Under the pieces are notes generated by a model. The model did not search any database. It saw only the letters and a list, made by a program, of their open reading frames with translations, and had not been told where the DNA came from. Positions 41,922 through 51,135 of a stretch of DNA of 64,000 bases are shown here, one piece after another. The number at the start of each line of letters is the position of its first letter. Position 1 is the first letter of the stretch. The translations under genes and the position numbers were made by a program. Where the stretch lies: contig JADJRH010000011.1 of the NCBI GenBank assembly GCA_016712345.1, positions 5,207,001 through 5,271,000 on the forward strand, written 5' to 3'. The stretch is from Polyangiaceae bacterium. GTDB taxonomy: Bacteria > Myxococcota_A > Polyangia > Polyangiales > Polyangiaceae.

Positions 41922-44282
41922 CTACAACTTCACAAAACCGCAGCTGAAAACACGAATCGCCCCAGTTGCGATTGCCAAAGGTATCCCGGACATTTGCACT
42001 CCGTCATTTACCGCGCGGCAACCAACACGTTCTACCTTTGCTGCCGTCAGTGCCACCGAAGCGCCAGTATATTCGAGCTTGAGTCCCGAAGTTATTGCAA
42101 TTGCAATCGCGGCGGCATCAAACTTCTCGATGCCAGCCGAGTGTTGAGTGCTAAACATCTGCACGAAGTCTGGAGCCTGGCTGGTCAAACTTGGGGCTTG
42201 TTGAACGATCGCGGTGGGACTCGAGAGCGACAGCGTTCCGGCCGTGCTGGCGATATCCACCGCACCGCTGGCAATCACATTGACGGGGCCATCCACGAGC
42301 AGCTTGTACCCGGCACCTGACGTCACTTTCACTTCTCCACCAACCTCCACAAGCCAGCTGCCGTATTGGCCGTGATTCTTACCCGTAACCTGGTGTGTCC
42401 AATTGCTGATGACGTGTTGCTCGCCGTCACCGCTAATGAACTGCTTGTAACCGCTCTGCACCTTTTGCGTGAGCCCCGTGATGAAAAATTCATCCGTGTG
42501 ACCGACCACAATAAACGCATGATCTCCACCATATTTGATCCGCGCTTCGTTTGTAACTTCGGTTGACAACCCACCGCCGACCCGTTGCCACCAGTTTCCC
42601 CCCACATCAAATCCTGCGCCTTGATCCGTCTTCATATAATATGAAAACGCCATGGGCACTTCTTTGCCTGGCGTGTCAGGATCGGCCGGAGCCAAGACTG
42701 CCGTCGTGGGGGGCCACGGGCCCTCTTCAGGCGGGCCGATAAAATTGGGGTCATGCTCCGGCTCGCCCATATAAAACCGCGTTCTGCCGCCCGGTGTACC
42801 CATGTCGATGTACTCGGCGTCCACGGTGTCATCCATCACCATGAAATTGCCACTACCGGTTCGCAGCACATTCTGAGTATAATTCTTACTCGTCACATTG
42901 CTCGGTTGCACCGCATTGGGCACCACCCCTGCAATCACCGGCCTGTCAGGATCACCGCCCTGAAAGCTGACCATTACCTCCGTGCCCTTGCGCAGTGGGA
43001 AATGCCACCCTTCGGTGGTTCCGCCGTGGGGTTGCATCATTCGCAAATAGGTAGAGGTGGATCCGTCAGGTAGTCCACTCGCGTCAAACTTCATTCTGAC
43101 AAGGTATCTACCCTGATCATCAATCTGGGCGTATTGGCTCTCTGCCGGACCATCCACCGTGCCGTTTTCCAACCCGTAAATTCTGGGCCAGGCGGTGTGT
43201 TGAGGCGCGCGGTATTGGACATTGGCCGGGATGGCCACCACATCTACCCGGTAGGTTTCTTTGGCGTCAAGCCCGGTGTAACGCATGACCAACGGTGAAG
43301 CGCCGCTCACAGCGCCGGCATGACGCACTTCAATCGCCAAACACTTGGCGGGGAGATCGCCAGGCGCATCTTCGATTTCAAATGTGTACCCTGCCCGCAA
43401 CCCAAGGTAAGATCCGGTGGCGGTGATCACCAATTCACGGCAGCCAATGGATTGGGCTTTCACCTGGGCCAAACGTTTAGCCTCACCCTCGGTAAACACC
43501 CGATAACCATACTCCCGGATTTGACCCCTTCCCATGTCAGAAACGGCGTTTTCTCCCCCCACCGGGGCCGATGGATTGGCGTAGTTGTAATCTGTAATCA
43601 ACACCGACGCAGGAAGCAGTTTAAAGTCGGCGTGCAATTCTCGAAAACATTCACCCGCGGAACTGTCATGTCCCGCGGCGGGCACATACCTGACAAGCCC
43701 CTTGCCAAACAGCGGCGTGTGGTGGCCTTTCTCATCGACCACCACCATTTTTTCTGTGCCGTTGTCGGGATGTTCAAAGTAATAATAAAGCCCTTCACGC
43801 TCAAACCAGCGGTGCAAAAACGCCAGGTGGCTTTCTCGATACTGGCAAACAAACTCCTCTGTTGGGTAGGCCCCTGTGTGAATGGCAAACTCAAAGTCTT
43901 TACTGGTCAGCCCCGCGTCTTTCAGGGTGTCGGTTGCAAACGCATCAATCTTCTTTTTGGTGTGAACAAAACTCCGAACGTACTGTTGCAAAAGCCACAG
44001 TTGCGGCACAAGCGCACCGCGGTAGAGCGCACGTTCAGCCGTTTCGTGCAACAAGCGAATGCCGGCAAACACCCCATGCCATGCCATCGCTCCCCGCCCA
44101 TCATCCCTATCGGCTGTCACCGTGGCCCGCGCTCCAATGGCTCCCTTCACATCGGTGCCCACGGGAACTGTAAAAAACACATCCACCTCAAACGGGCGGT
44201 TGAGCACCTCGGTGCCCTTAAATCCCACGAGCTTTATACTGTCGAGCGCTTCACACTGCACTGAGAAAACGTCGATTGTCAT
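41922..44282 (-). CDS. vgrG: T6SS spike protein VgrG (second copy)
   Basis: 786 residues from ATG 44282, which has GGAGA a few bases upstream. gp27-like N-terminus (ETAERALYRGALVPQLWLL, FVCQYRESHLAFLHRWFERE, GLYYYFEH), OB domain with VRMKFDASGLPDGSTS, YLRMMQPHGG and VMVSFQGGDPDRPVIAGV, then a C-terminal beta-prism with GGEVKVTSGAGYKLL. It is not closely similar to the first VgrG and lacks its C-terminal extension, so it probably carries other cargo. Two unknown genes follow in the same direction. Confidence 0.9.
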   Translation of the reverse strand: MTIDVFSVQCEALDSIKLVGFKGTEVLNRPFEVDVFFTVPVGTDVKGAIGARATVTADRDDGRGAMAWHGVFAGIRLLHETAERALYRGALVPQLWLLQQYVRSFVHTKKKIDAFATDTLKDAGLTSKDFEFAIHTGAYPTEEFVCQYRESHLAFLHRWFEREGLYYYFEHPDNGTEKMVVVDEKGHHTPLFGKGLVRYVPAAGHDSSAGECFRELHADFKLLPASVLITDYNYANPSAPVGGENAVSDMGRGQIREYGYRVFTEGEAKRLAQVKAQSIGCRELVITATGSYLGLRAGYTFEIEDAPGDLPAKCLAIEVRHAGAVSGASPLVMRYTGLDAKETYRVDVVAIPANVQYRAPQHTAWPRIYGLENGTVDGPAESQYAQIDDQGRYLVRMKFDASGLPDGSTSTYLRMMQPHGGTTEGWHFPLRKGTEVMVSFQGGDPDRPVIAGVVPNAVQPSNVTSKNYTQNVLRTGSGNFMVMDDTVDAEYIDMGTPGGRTRFYMGEPEHDPNFIGPPEEGPWPPTTAVLAPADPDTPGKEVPMAFSYYMKTDQGAGFDVGGNWWQRVGGGLSTEVTNEARIKYGGDHAFIVVGHTDEFFITGLTQKVQSGYKQFISGDGEQHVISNWTHQVTGKNHGQYGSWLVEVGGEVKVTSGAGYKLLVDGPVNVIASGAVDIASTAGTLSLSSPTAIVQQAPSLTSQAPDFVQMFSTQHSAGIEKFDAAAIAIAITSGLKLEYTGASVALTAAKVERVGCRAVNDGVQMSGIPLAIATGAIRVFSCGFVKL

Positions 44283-44335
44283 GATGTCTCCAACGGCGCC
44301 CAACGCGCGCCGGGTGGGTGGTGAACCTTACACGT

Positions 44336-44397
44336 ACCTTCAGCCCAGCAGCGCACAAAGTGGATCGGTCACCCGCGTCAAAAACCTGCTCTCTCAC
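44336..44397 (-). promoter_or_regulatory. Upstream block shared by two T6SS operons (copy 2)
   Basis: Reads CCTTCAGCC..GCGCACA..GGATC..GCGTCAAAAA.CTGCT on the plus strand, similar with one gap to the block at 36878-36939 and at a comparable distance from the first gene. Possible common promoter or leader of the two spike operons. Confidence 0.35.
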
Positions 44398-44534
44398 AAC
44401 CCGCCTTTACCACCAGGCGTCGGCTCGCGAGCAAAAGCCTTGCGCGGACCGAATGGGCCGGTCCCCTTGTTTCTCTGTTGACTCCTTACGCCTGGAGAAG
44501 GCACCCTTACCGCTCCCTCGCCCCAAAAAGCCCA

Positions 44535-44795
44535 ATGAGCCAACCCCCTCCCAAAGACGATTTTTTAGAGGCTGAAGTGCAGCGCGCGTTGGCACCTTAC
44601 CGCGGCCGCGTGTCCGCCCAAGAGCTGGCCGCGCTTGAAGAGGTCGTCCGCGACACCCTCGCCAATGACCCTGTCGCGGTCAACCTGTTGCGCGCCGCTC
44701 GGCCGCGCGCCGTGCCCCAACAAAGTGACCAAGTGCCTGTGTTTCAAGACACGGGCCCTCCCAAACCCGCCATCAAACGTTCGGGGGAAAAATGA
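44535..44795 (+). CDS. Small conserved-looking protein coupled to a sigma factor
   Basis: 86 residues from ATG 44535 (MSQPPPKDDFLEAEV). Mostly helical (VSAQELAALEEVVRDTLAND) with a Pro-rich end. The stop overlaps the sigma-factor start by 4 nt (ATGA), the arrangement expected of a regulator or partner of the sigma factor. No zinc-binding anti-sigma HxxxCxxC motif is present, so it is not a typical ZAS anti-sigma factor. Confidence 0.55.
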   Translation: MSQPPPKDDFLEAEVQRALAPYRGRVSAQELAALEEVVRDTLANDPVAVNLLRAARPRAVPQQSDQVPVFQDTGPPKPAIKRSGEK

Positions 44796-45499
44796 GCGCA
44801 GCCAATGTCCGGCCGCTGCTGACGCGCAGCCAGGAGCGCTTGTTGGATGAAGTGCGTGGCCTACCCGCGTCACGCGCCCACGTGCTGAGCCGGCGATTTC
44901 GAGCCATTCATCTGCGCGACGACATGGAGAGCGCTGGAAACGAAGGGTTGTGGCGCGGGGCCCAAAAATTTTCACCCACGTTTGGTGTTTCGTTTCCTGC
45001 GTACGCATGCGCGTGTATAGACCACGCAATTTTTCGATTGTTGCGCAAAGAAATGCGGCAAGAAAAGCTGCGTTTCGGCATTGACGTGTGCGCGGCGTGG
45101 GGTGCCGCTCACGTGGTCGGTCGTCAAGAAGATGAGTTGGATCCCACCGCGGATGATGAAAAAGCCGCCGCTAAAAAACTCGCCGCTTATCTTGACGCAA
45201 AAGTGATGTCCGCCGCTGCGACCCTTGCTGTAGAGCGTGAGAATGCCGCTCCAGATGCAGAAAGGTCGCTTTGGATGCGTGAACTCGCAGCCGCCCTGCG
45301 TGAAGAAATGGCGACTTGTACAGAACGTGATCAGCGCTTTTTTGCAGCACTTTACGGCCAAGGTGCCACGGTAGAAGAGGCCGCGGCAGAGGTGGGTCTA
45401 CCCTACGGCACCGCTAAAAACAGGCTTCGAAAGTTGCTTTCCGATCTGCGGGGCGCGCTCCACCAACGTGGCTATCAAAGTATTGAACCTACCGTATGA
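44792..45499 (+). CDS. Sigma-70 family RNA polymerase sigma factor
   Basis: 235 residues. Region 2 is seen as GNEGLWRGAQKFSPTFGVSF followed by PAYACACIDHAIFRLLRKEM (about residues 50-90), resembling primary/sigma-28-like core helices. Region 4 helix-turn-helix is GATVEEAAAEVGLPYGTAKN followed by RLRKLL (about 189-215). About 95 residues lie between them and could contain a degenerate region 3. It is divergent from the second VgrG operon, about 510 bp between start codons, so control of that operon is possible but only an inference. Confidence 0.75.
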   Translation: MSAANVRPLLTRSQERLLDEVRGLPASRAHVLSRRFRAIHLRDDMESAGNEGLWRGAQKFSPTFGVSFPAYACACIDHAIFRLLRKEMRQEKLRFGIDVCAAWGAAHVVGRQEDELDPTADDEKAAAKKLAAYLDAKVMSAAATLAVERENAAPDAERSLWMRELAAALREEMATCTERDQRFFAALYGQGATVEEAAAEVGLPYGTAKNRLRKLLSDLRGALHQRGYQSIEPTV

Positions 45500-45529
45500 C
45501 GGCTCCACTCGCCGCGGGTAACACGTAAG

Positions 45530-46627
45530 TCAACTCTTCCCACGCCGCGCCACAACGCCCACGTCTTTGAGTACTCCATCGCCCACCAAAAACTCAGCCG
45601 CCAGCCGGCTGCTCGACAAAAGCACACACGAAAACGGCTTTTTTGCCAGAATTTCAGCCGCCTCTTCGTGGAACACGCGGCACAGAACCAACGCGTTGGG
45701 GTTTGCGTCGCGCACCCTATCCACGCGGACCATGTTTTTTCCAAGGTCGTCGTCGGCGATCACCACCAAGTCAACCTCTGCGACTCCGGCCTTTGCCAGC
45801 GTTCCGGCATCTTCGGTCACCCCAATGAGTTGACAGGTCACTCGCTCATTTTCAAGCGCCTCCACGACGCGGCGTCCCACGCTGTTCACCCCCACAACAA
45901 GCGCCTTTCGGCTGCCCGCTTTGACAGCGTGCGCCCGAACCATTTGGGCCGCGATCTTTGACGTGGAAAGAGCCTTGGCCGCGTACGCTTTGGCGAGCAC
46001 CTGACCCACGTCGTCGTCTGGACACCGTACCACCAATTTGCACTTGGGATTTTGAAGCCTCACAAGCCGGCAGGCAACACCCACTGTTTCAAGGTCATCG
46101 GTGGCAATCACCACCACGCTCGCCTCTTCTACCCCCGCCGCTTTGAGGGTAGCCTCATCTTTTGCACTGCCCAAAACGAGCGGCTCTTCCGCTTGAATAA
46201 GCGCCTCCACGAGCGCGCGATCCTCCTCGACGATAACAACTTGCCCACCTCTTGAACTCACCAATTGGTGAAGTCGTCTACCCAAGTTAGAATAGCCGAT
46301 GACCACCAAGTGTCCGCGCATCTCGGCGGCCAATGCGGCGCACGTGGCCTCGGGCCTGTAGCGCCGCGTGACATTGCCAACGACGAACGACGCGATAGCT
46401 CCGAACACCACCACGTCGGTGAACGAGGCATAAAACCGGCCCCACACGCCGTCGGCCTTGTGTACACGCAACGCTGTCAGGGCCGCCTGCGTCAACGGCA
46501 AGCCAAGACCCCACGCAAACACCGCCGCGTTGATAGCGAGCCAACCCAGCAGAAAGGCCAGCGCCGCCTTGTTCTGCCGCAAGGTCACCCACACACGAGC
46601 GCGCCATCTTCCGCGTGTACCCAGCAT
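45530..46627 (-). CDS. TrkA-N double-RCK potassium channel-type protein
   Basis: 365 residues. Two hydrophobic helices (ALAFLLGWLAINAAVFAWG, about 22-40, and VVVFGAIASFVVGNV, about 72-86) flank a short stretch where the channel pore loop should be, but the TVGYG selectivity motif is missing. Two NAD-binding RCK domains follow: VVIGYSNLGRRLH (about 108) and ALVVGVNSVGRRVV (about 243), each with the beta-alpha-beta glycine pattern. It could be a non-canonical ion channel or a membrane-tethered RCK sensor. It is convergent with the sigma-factor gene, whose stop is 30 bp away. Confidence 0.68.
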   Translation of the reverse strand: MLGTRGRWRARVWVTLRQNKAALAFLLGWLAINAAVFAWGLGLPLTQAALTALRVHKADGVWGRFYASFTDVVVFGAIASFVVGNVTRRYRPEATCAALAAEMRGHLVVIGYSNLGRRLHQLVSSRGGQVVIVEEDRALVEALIQAEEPLVLGSAKDEATLKAAGVEEASVVVIATDDLETVGVACRLVRLQNPKCKLVVRCPDDDVGQVLAKAYAAKALSTSKIAAQMVRAHAVKAGSRKALVVGVNSVGRRVVEALENERVTCQLIGVTEDAGTLAKAGVAEVDLVVIADDDLGKNMVRVDRVRDANPNALVLCRVFHEEAAEILAKKPFSCVLLSSSRLAAEFLVGDGVLKDVGVVARRGKS

Positions 46628-46697
46628 TCAGAAGGCTTTACTCCATCCGCGGACCGCGTTGGTGAACAAAACGTGCAGATCGTGAGGGAACTGCCTT

Positions 46698-49238
46698 TTA
46701 CTCCAGGCGGGCGAGGCCAAACTCTGTGCCGCCCACCCGCGAGAATCCGCGACCGGTGAGCAGGAGCTTGCCATCCATTTGCAGAGTTGCATCCACGAAG
46801 ATCCAATTGCCGTAGGGAGCAATGGGAAGCGCGCCGGATGTGCCGAAAGTGTCGTCCGGTGCGCCGTCAACGGTGTAGCGCCGGACAGTGGTGGTTTCGA
46901 GCGCGCCGGGCTCGGCAACCGTCACATAAAAGCGGCCGTCAGAAAGAACGGCGAGGCCTGGTCCACGTTGCTCGCGGTTGAATTTGATAGGGGCCTCGGC
47001 GATGGAGGTTAACATCCAACCATTGGTCCCGAAGGTGGTGTCCACAGCGCCCGTGGTGTCGAGGCGAACAATCGCAAGCTCATGGGGGGATGTTCGATAC
47101 CCTGCCACAAGGATCTTACCACTCGGCTGTTCTGCGATGGCGCGCGCTTCAAAATAGGGGCCGACAATCACTTGACCCGCTGTACCGAATGTGGAGTCAG
47201 GCGTGCCATCGTTGAGAACGCGAACAACAACAATATCGGTGCTATTGTTTGCCGGCCCCGCAGCCATGACAGCGCCCGAACTGGCGCTCAACACGGCGGT
47301 AAAGTCGGCCAGGGTTTGAATGGATAGTGCGACCAAACCGGTGCCGTTAAAGCTGGTATCGAGCGAGCCGTTGGCCGCAACGCGCACGATAATGGAGGCG
47401 TTTGACATGTTGGCCCCAACGGCGAGAACGCGATTGGAAGCATCCCGAGTGATGCGCGTGACGCGTGGGTTGTTGCCCAACGCCGCCACCAGATTGGCCG
47501 TTCCGGCAGTGCCATAGGTGGTGTCAACGGCGCCGTCGGATTTAAATTTCTGAAGCGAGAAGTCTACCGCGGCAACAACGACGCTGCCGTCGCTTAGGCC
47601 GGTTGAATCCCGAAGATTCATCACGGAGGTGCTCACCCATCCTGCGTCGCCGAAACTTGGGTCGAGCGACCCATCGTTCAGGTGGCGCGTGAGTGTTGGT
47701 TGCTTGAGCGATGGGAAGCCGTTGCTAACGCCCACCGTCACAATCGACCCGTCCGCCTGAAGGTGGGAGCGAATGGCGGAGTCGGGAGCCGCGTGCGATT
47801 CACGCAAAAGCGTGCCCGCCCCGCCCGCGAATGTGCTGTCCGCGGCGCCGCTTTCGTTGAGGCGAACGGCTCCCATTGGACCCACGTGGGTGTTAAAGTC
47901 GCCGCGCATTCCCACGGCGATCACCGGCCCACCGGCGAGTGGAACCAGTGGAACCTCCCACTCGGTAAACCCCGGACTCAAGGTGGCGATCCCCGCTGTG
48001 CCATAGGTAGAATCGAGCGTGCCGTTGGCTAGAAAACGAGCCACTTGGACAGCATCGGGGTTAGAAACGAGGATGCGATCTGAATCGTCGATCGCCACCT
48101 GAAGGAAGGTATCAAAGCCCAAGGGTAGGTCCACTTCGATCTTACCATCACCCCCGCCAAACGTTGGGTCGGGAAGTCCGCTCGGGTTGACACGGAAGAC
48201 GGCAGCCTTGGTAAGATCTGTGCCGCAGAGCACCACACTCCCGTCGGGCCGAACCACTTCTTGCCGCGTGTTGAAGCCGGCGGTTGTAAAAGAACCGTTG
48301 GTGCCATAGCTTGTATCTACCGAGCCGGTGCTCGTCAGGCGTGTGATTGCCCAGGCGCCGGACACCTGCTCGTACGTGGTTAAAAGGCCACCGTCTGCGG
48401 CAACACCCACGCTCGACCGATAACCCGCGGCGCCGCTCGGCAGCTTGGAGAGCCCCCCGGTGCCAAAGCTCATGTCCCGCGCGCCGTCGGTGTTGTAGCG
48501 AAAGATCGAGTTGTTTGCCGAAGAGACAACGATCTTCCCATCAGGTTGGACGGCAATTCCCGTTCCCGACAGAGCCGATTCTTCCAATACAACGCCGTCG
48601 CCGCCGCCGAATGTGGAATCGAGTATACCGTTTGCTGTTAAACGAGCCACGAGCGTTCGCTGGCTGCTCACCAGGTTTCCATCCCATTCCTGCGCTCCAC
48701 CGGCGATCACGATCTTACCATCCGGTTGAATGGCCACTGCGCTCCCAAATGCCCTTGCGTGCGCGGCGATGAGCACCTGACCACCGGTTCCAAAAGTGGT
48801 GTCGATGGTGCCATTGGACCCGAATCTGACGGCGATGACCTCGGATGCCGCCTGCGGCTGCGCCACGTCAAAACCGGTGCTTCCCACCGCCACGATCTTA
48901 CCGTCAGGTTGGCGGGCGGCAGCGCGAATCTCGTCAAACGAAAAGCCGAGCCCCGCTGTCACCAAACCGCCGCTGAACGATGGGTCGAGCCCTTCGATAG
49001 GCACTCCGCCCATTCCACCCGGGCCTCCACCCGTCCCACCGGTCCCGCCCATCCCTCCGGTGCCGCCCGCGGATGTGGTTGCGCCCGCAACCCCGGCGCC
49101 CCCTCCGCCCGCGCTTGTGGTGCCGCCGCTGCCACCTGTTGAAGAGCTGGAGGACGTGGTGTCGTCACCGGGCCCGCAGTGAGCACAACCGAGTAGAAGC
49201 GCAAGGCCGAGAACTGACCGTTGGTTCGTTTTGTTCAT
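46698..49238 (-). CDS. Delta-60 repeat surface lipoprotein
   Basis: 846 residues from ATG 49238 (MNKTNQRSVLGLALLLGC). Lipobox LLLGC gives a lipid-anchored Cys; a linker of Ser, Thr and Gly follows (TTSSSSSTGGSGG). The rest is a series of ~55-60-residue repeats with QPDGKIVVAG or similar and LDxTFGxGG (delta-60 repeats, TIGR02608), such as AIQPDGKIVIAGGAQEW and LDSTFGGGDGVV. They fold as a beta-propeller. Likely cell-surface binding protein of unknown ligand. Not in an operon. Confidence 0.8.
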   Translation of the reverse strand: MNKTNQRSVLGLALLLGCAHCGPGDDTTSSSSSTGGSGGTTSAGGGGAGVAGATTSAGGTGGMGGTGGTGGGPGGMGGVPIEGLDPSFSGGLVTAGLGFSFDEIRAAARQPDGKIVAVGSTGFDVAQPQAASEVIAVRFGSNGTIDTTFGTGGQVLIAAHARAFGSAVAIQPDGKIVIAGGAQEWDGNLVSSQRTLVARLTANGILDSTFGGGDGVVLEESALSGTGIAVQPDGKIVVSSANNSIFRYNTDGARDMSFGTGGLSKLPSGAAGYRSSVGVAADGGLLTTYEQVSGAWAITRLTSTGSVDTSYGTNGSFTTAGFNTRQEVVRPDGSVVLCGTDLTKAAVFRVNPSGLPDPTFGGGDGKIEVDLPLGFDTFLQVAIDDSDRILVSNPDAVQVARFLANGTLDSTYGTAGIATLSPGFTEWEVPLVPLAGGPVIAVGMRGDFNTHVGPMGAVRLNESGAADSTFAGGAGTLLRESHAAPDSAIRSHLQADGSIVTVGVSNGFPSLKQPTLTRHLNDGSLDPSFGDAGWVSTSVMNLRDSTGLSDGSVVVAAVDFSLQKFKSDGAVDTTYGTAGTANLVAALGNNPRVTRITRDASNRVLAVGANMSNASIIVRVAANGSLDTSFNGTGLVALSIQTLADFTAVLSASSGAVMAAGPANNSTDIVVVRVLNDGTPDSTFGTAGQVIVGPYFEARAIAEQPSGKILVAGYRTSPHELAIVRLDTTGAVDTTFGTNGWMLTSIAEAPIKFNREQRGPGLAVLSDGRFYVTVAEPGALETTTVRRYTVDGAPDDTFGTSGALPIAPYGNWIFVDATLQMDGKLLLTGRGFSRVGGTEFGLARLE

Positions 49239-49324
49239 CCCGTCGAATTGCATCACAGCTCGTTCATCGCGGCCAGCCCTAAAAAACAGTCAATCGCTGC
49301 CCTGCTCGTTTCTGGGAAGCCTGC

Positions 49325-49357
49325 CCATTCACGCGCGCGAACGAACAGTGTGGCTGA
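49325..49357 (-). repeat. Dispersed intergenic element, copy G (opposite orientation)
   Basis: On the minus strand it reads CCACACTGTTCGTTCGCGCG followed by CGTGAATG. It is the only copy I saw in reverse orientation. It lies between the delta-60 gene and the four-gene ATPase operon. Confidence 0.55.
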
Positions 49358-49488
49358 AATGTGCCCTTCTGGGCTGCGCCATGGTCAGATGCGCGCAGCT
49401 CGCCACGGTCCCTGGGGTGGCGGCATTCGCATCGTAGGGGCAAAGGACACTCGGCTCAGGGTGGCCGGGAGGGGTCACTATACTCGAA

Positions 49489-49716
49489 GTGACTACGACT
49501 TTGAAGGAAGATCGAGGCGGGCGGCGGAGCGTTGCTTTCATTTTGACCAATCGCAAACGCATCGAGCGGATGCCGGAGAAACCAACGGATTTTGCGGCAC
49601 GGTTTGGCCTGCACGGGAAGGTTGACGCCGCCACGTCAGCACGGTACCCTGTGGAACGCTGGATCGCGGTACGTTTGCCGCTTCTCGCTGTGGAGCAAAA
49701 AAGGCCTTGGAGTTGA
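49489..49716 (+). CDS. Possible small ORF before the ATPase operon
   Basis: 75 residues from GTG 49489 (VTTTLKEDRGGRRSVAFIL), ending 21 nt before the first operon gene. No recognisable domain. Included because the spacing would fit an operon leader gene, but composition alone does not support it. The rest of the 49239-49737 gap holds only repeat copy G and presumably the operon promoter. Confidence 0.22.
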   Translation: MTTTLKEDRGGRRSVAFILTNRKRIERMPEKPTDFAARFGLHGKVDAATSARYPVERWIAVRLPLLAVEQKRPWS

Positions 49717-49737
49717 GTGGCACTTGGAAGATAAGAA

Positions 49738-51135
49738 ATGAACGGTGACAACCAGACAACAAACAAGGCGGGCAGCCTTTCGCGGGAAGAACGGCGGGGG
49801 TTCATCGAACAATGCAACCCACGACTCATTCTGCCTTCGCACGACCCGCGATATGTGGATCTCGACAGTCCCATGGATGGGCAGCCGGGCGCGCGTGGCA
49901 CGCCGCATTGTACAGAAAAGTTGTTTCAGACCATCGCCGTGGCCGACCGCTTTCGGCCCACTTGTCAGCTTTTCACAGGTTTTCCTGGGGTTGGAAAAAC
50001 AACAGAACTCCGAAGGCTTCAGGATCGTTTGGAAAACGATAGTGAGATCAAAGCCAAGGTGATCCACGTCGCTTTTAGTGACTACCACAACATCTACGAG
50101 CCCATCTCGGTGGCAGATTTGCTCCGGGTTCTAGCCCACGTTCTGGATATGGAGGCAGCTGAGGTAGGCGCGACTAGAGCGGTTACCTACGCCCAACAGC
50201 TTTGGGAACTGTTGCGAGGAGCCGAACCGGACCTTCCGCCGTTCCCCTCCGATGTGGCTGCCTCGGCGCCCAGTGCAACGGCACGAACCTCCCCTTGGAT
50301 GACCATTTACCGCGATGACCCTTACGTTCGTGAGCTGGCAGCCGAAGCCATTCGAAAGCGTTTTCAACCGTTCGCACAAGCGGCACAGAACGCCATCGGA
50401 ACGGCGCTCGGCGAACTCCAACGGAAATACCCGCGGGTGGTTGTCCTTGTAGATGATCTGGAAAAACTGAGCCCCCTGAATGAGCAGGAGGTGGAGCGCA
50501 TGGAAAAAAGCGTGGAGATCACCTTTGTACAGAATTCCTCGTGGCTCTTCCTTCCCTGTGACGTGGTGTACACCTTCCCTATTTGGCTTCGGTTCCGCGC
50601 CAAATTGGAAGAACATTATAACCGAAAACCGCTCGTTTTGCCGACCGTTCGCGCAGTTGACAAACATCGCGCTCCCGACAGAGTGGGTGTTCAGAAGTTG
50701 ATCGATATCGTCGAACGACGTGTGGACGTGGAGCGCGTCTTCGGAGGACGTGACAGCCCCGAGTTGGAGAAATTGGTGCTTGCGTCCGGGGGCTACATGG
50801 GGGATTTGCTCACGTTGCTCCGGGAGGTCATCTACGAGCTGCCCGAAAACAAACCCATTGAAGCAAACACCGTTTCTCAGGTGATTCGCGACAAAGAGTA
50901 CAGCTACCGGCTCATGGTGAATGACCGCGAAGCCAAAGTGCTGGCCGAAGTGGACTCAACCCAGGAGATCCCCACCGACGAGACGGATCGCATCACCTTT
51001 TCGCGGCTTGTTGAAAACCGCGCTATCTTGTCATACCGCAACGGGGACGAATGGTTTGACCTGCATCCCCTTGTGCGAAACGCCCCGGTAGTCCGCAAAG
51101 CCATCGAACATATAAACCGCGAGAAAGCGCCGTGA
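49738..51135 (+). CDS. AAA ATPase, first gene of a four-gene coupled operon
   Basis: 465 residues from ATG 49738, with GGAAG 7 nt upstream. Walker A GFPGVGKTTE (about 82-91), Walker B VVVLVDDLEKL (about 232-242). The arrangement resembles KAP/STAND-like or ORC-type P-loop ATPases. A C-terminal winged-helix-like end (LVENRAILSYRNGDEWFDLH) is suggested by sequence. No membrane segment. Its stop overlaps the next start (GTGA). The function of the operon is unknown; coupling of all four genes argues for a stoichiometric complex. Confidence 0.68.
   Translation: MNGDNQTTNKAGSLSREERRGFIEQCNPRLILPSHDPRYVDLDSPMDGQPGARGTPHCTEKLFQTIAVADRFRPTCQLFTGFPGVGKTTELRRLQDRLENDSEIKAKVIHVAFSDYHNIYEPISVADLLRVLAHVLDMEAAEVGATRAVTYAQQLWELLRGAEPDLPPFPSDVAASAPSATARTSPWMTIYRDDPYVRELAAEAIRKRFQPFAQAAQNAIGTALGELQRKYPRVVVLVDDLEKLSPLNEQEVERMEKSVEITFVQNSSWLFLPCDVVYTFPIWLRFRAKLEEHYNRKPLVLPTVRAVDKHRAPDRVGVQKLIDIVERRVDVERVFGGRDSPELEKLVLASGGYMGDLLTLLREVIYELPENKPIEANTVSQVIRDKEYSYRLMVNDREAKVLAEVDSTQEIPTDETDRITFSRLVENRAILSYRNGDEWFDLHPLVRNAPVVRKAIEHINREKAP

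Noticed and set aside
14005..44282. Complete type VI secretion system
   Set aside because: Only spike, tip, accessory and cargo genes are seen; no TssB/C sheath, Hcp, TssK, TssJLM or ClpV gene is present in the window.
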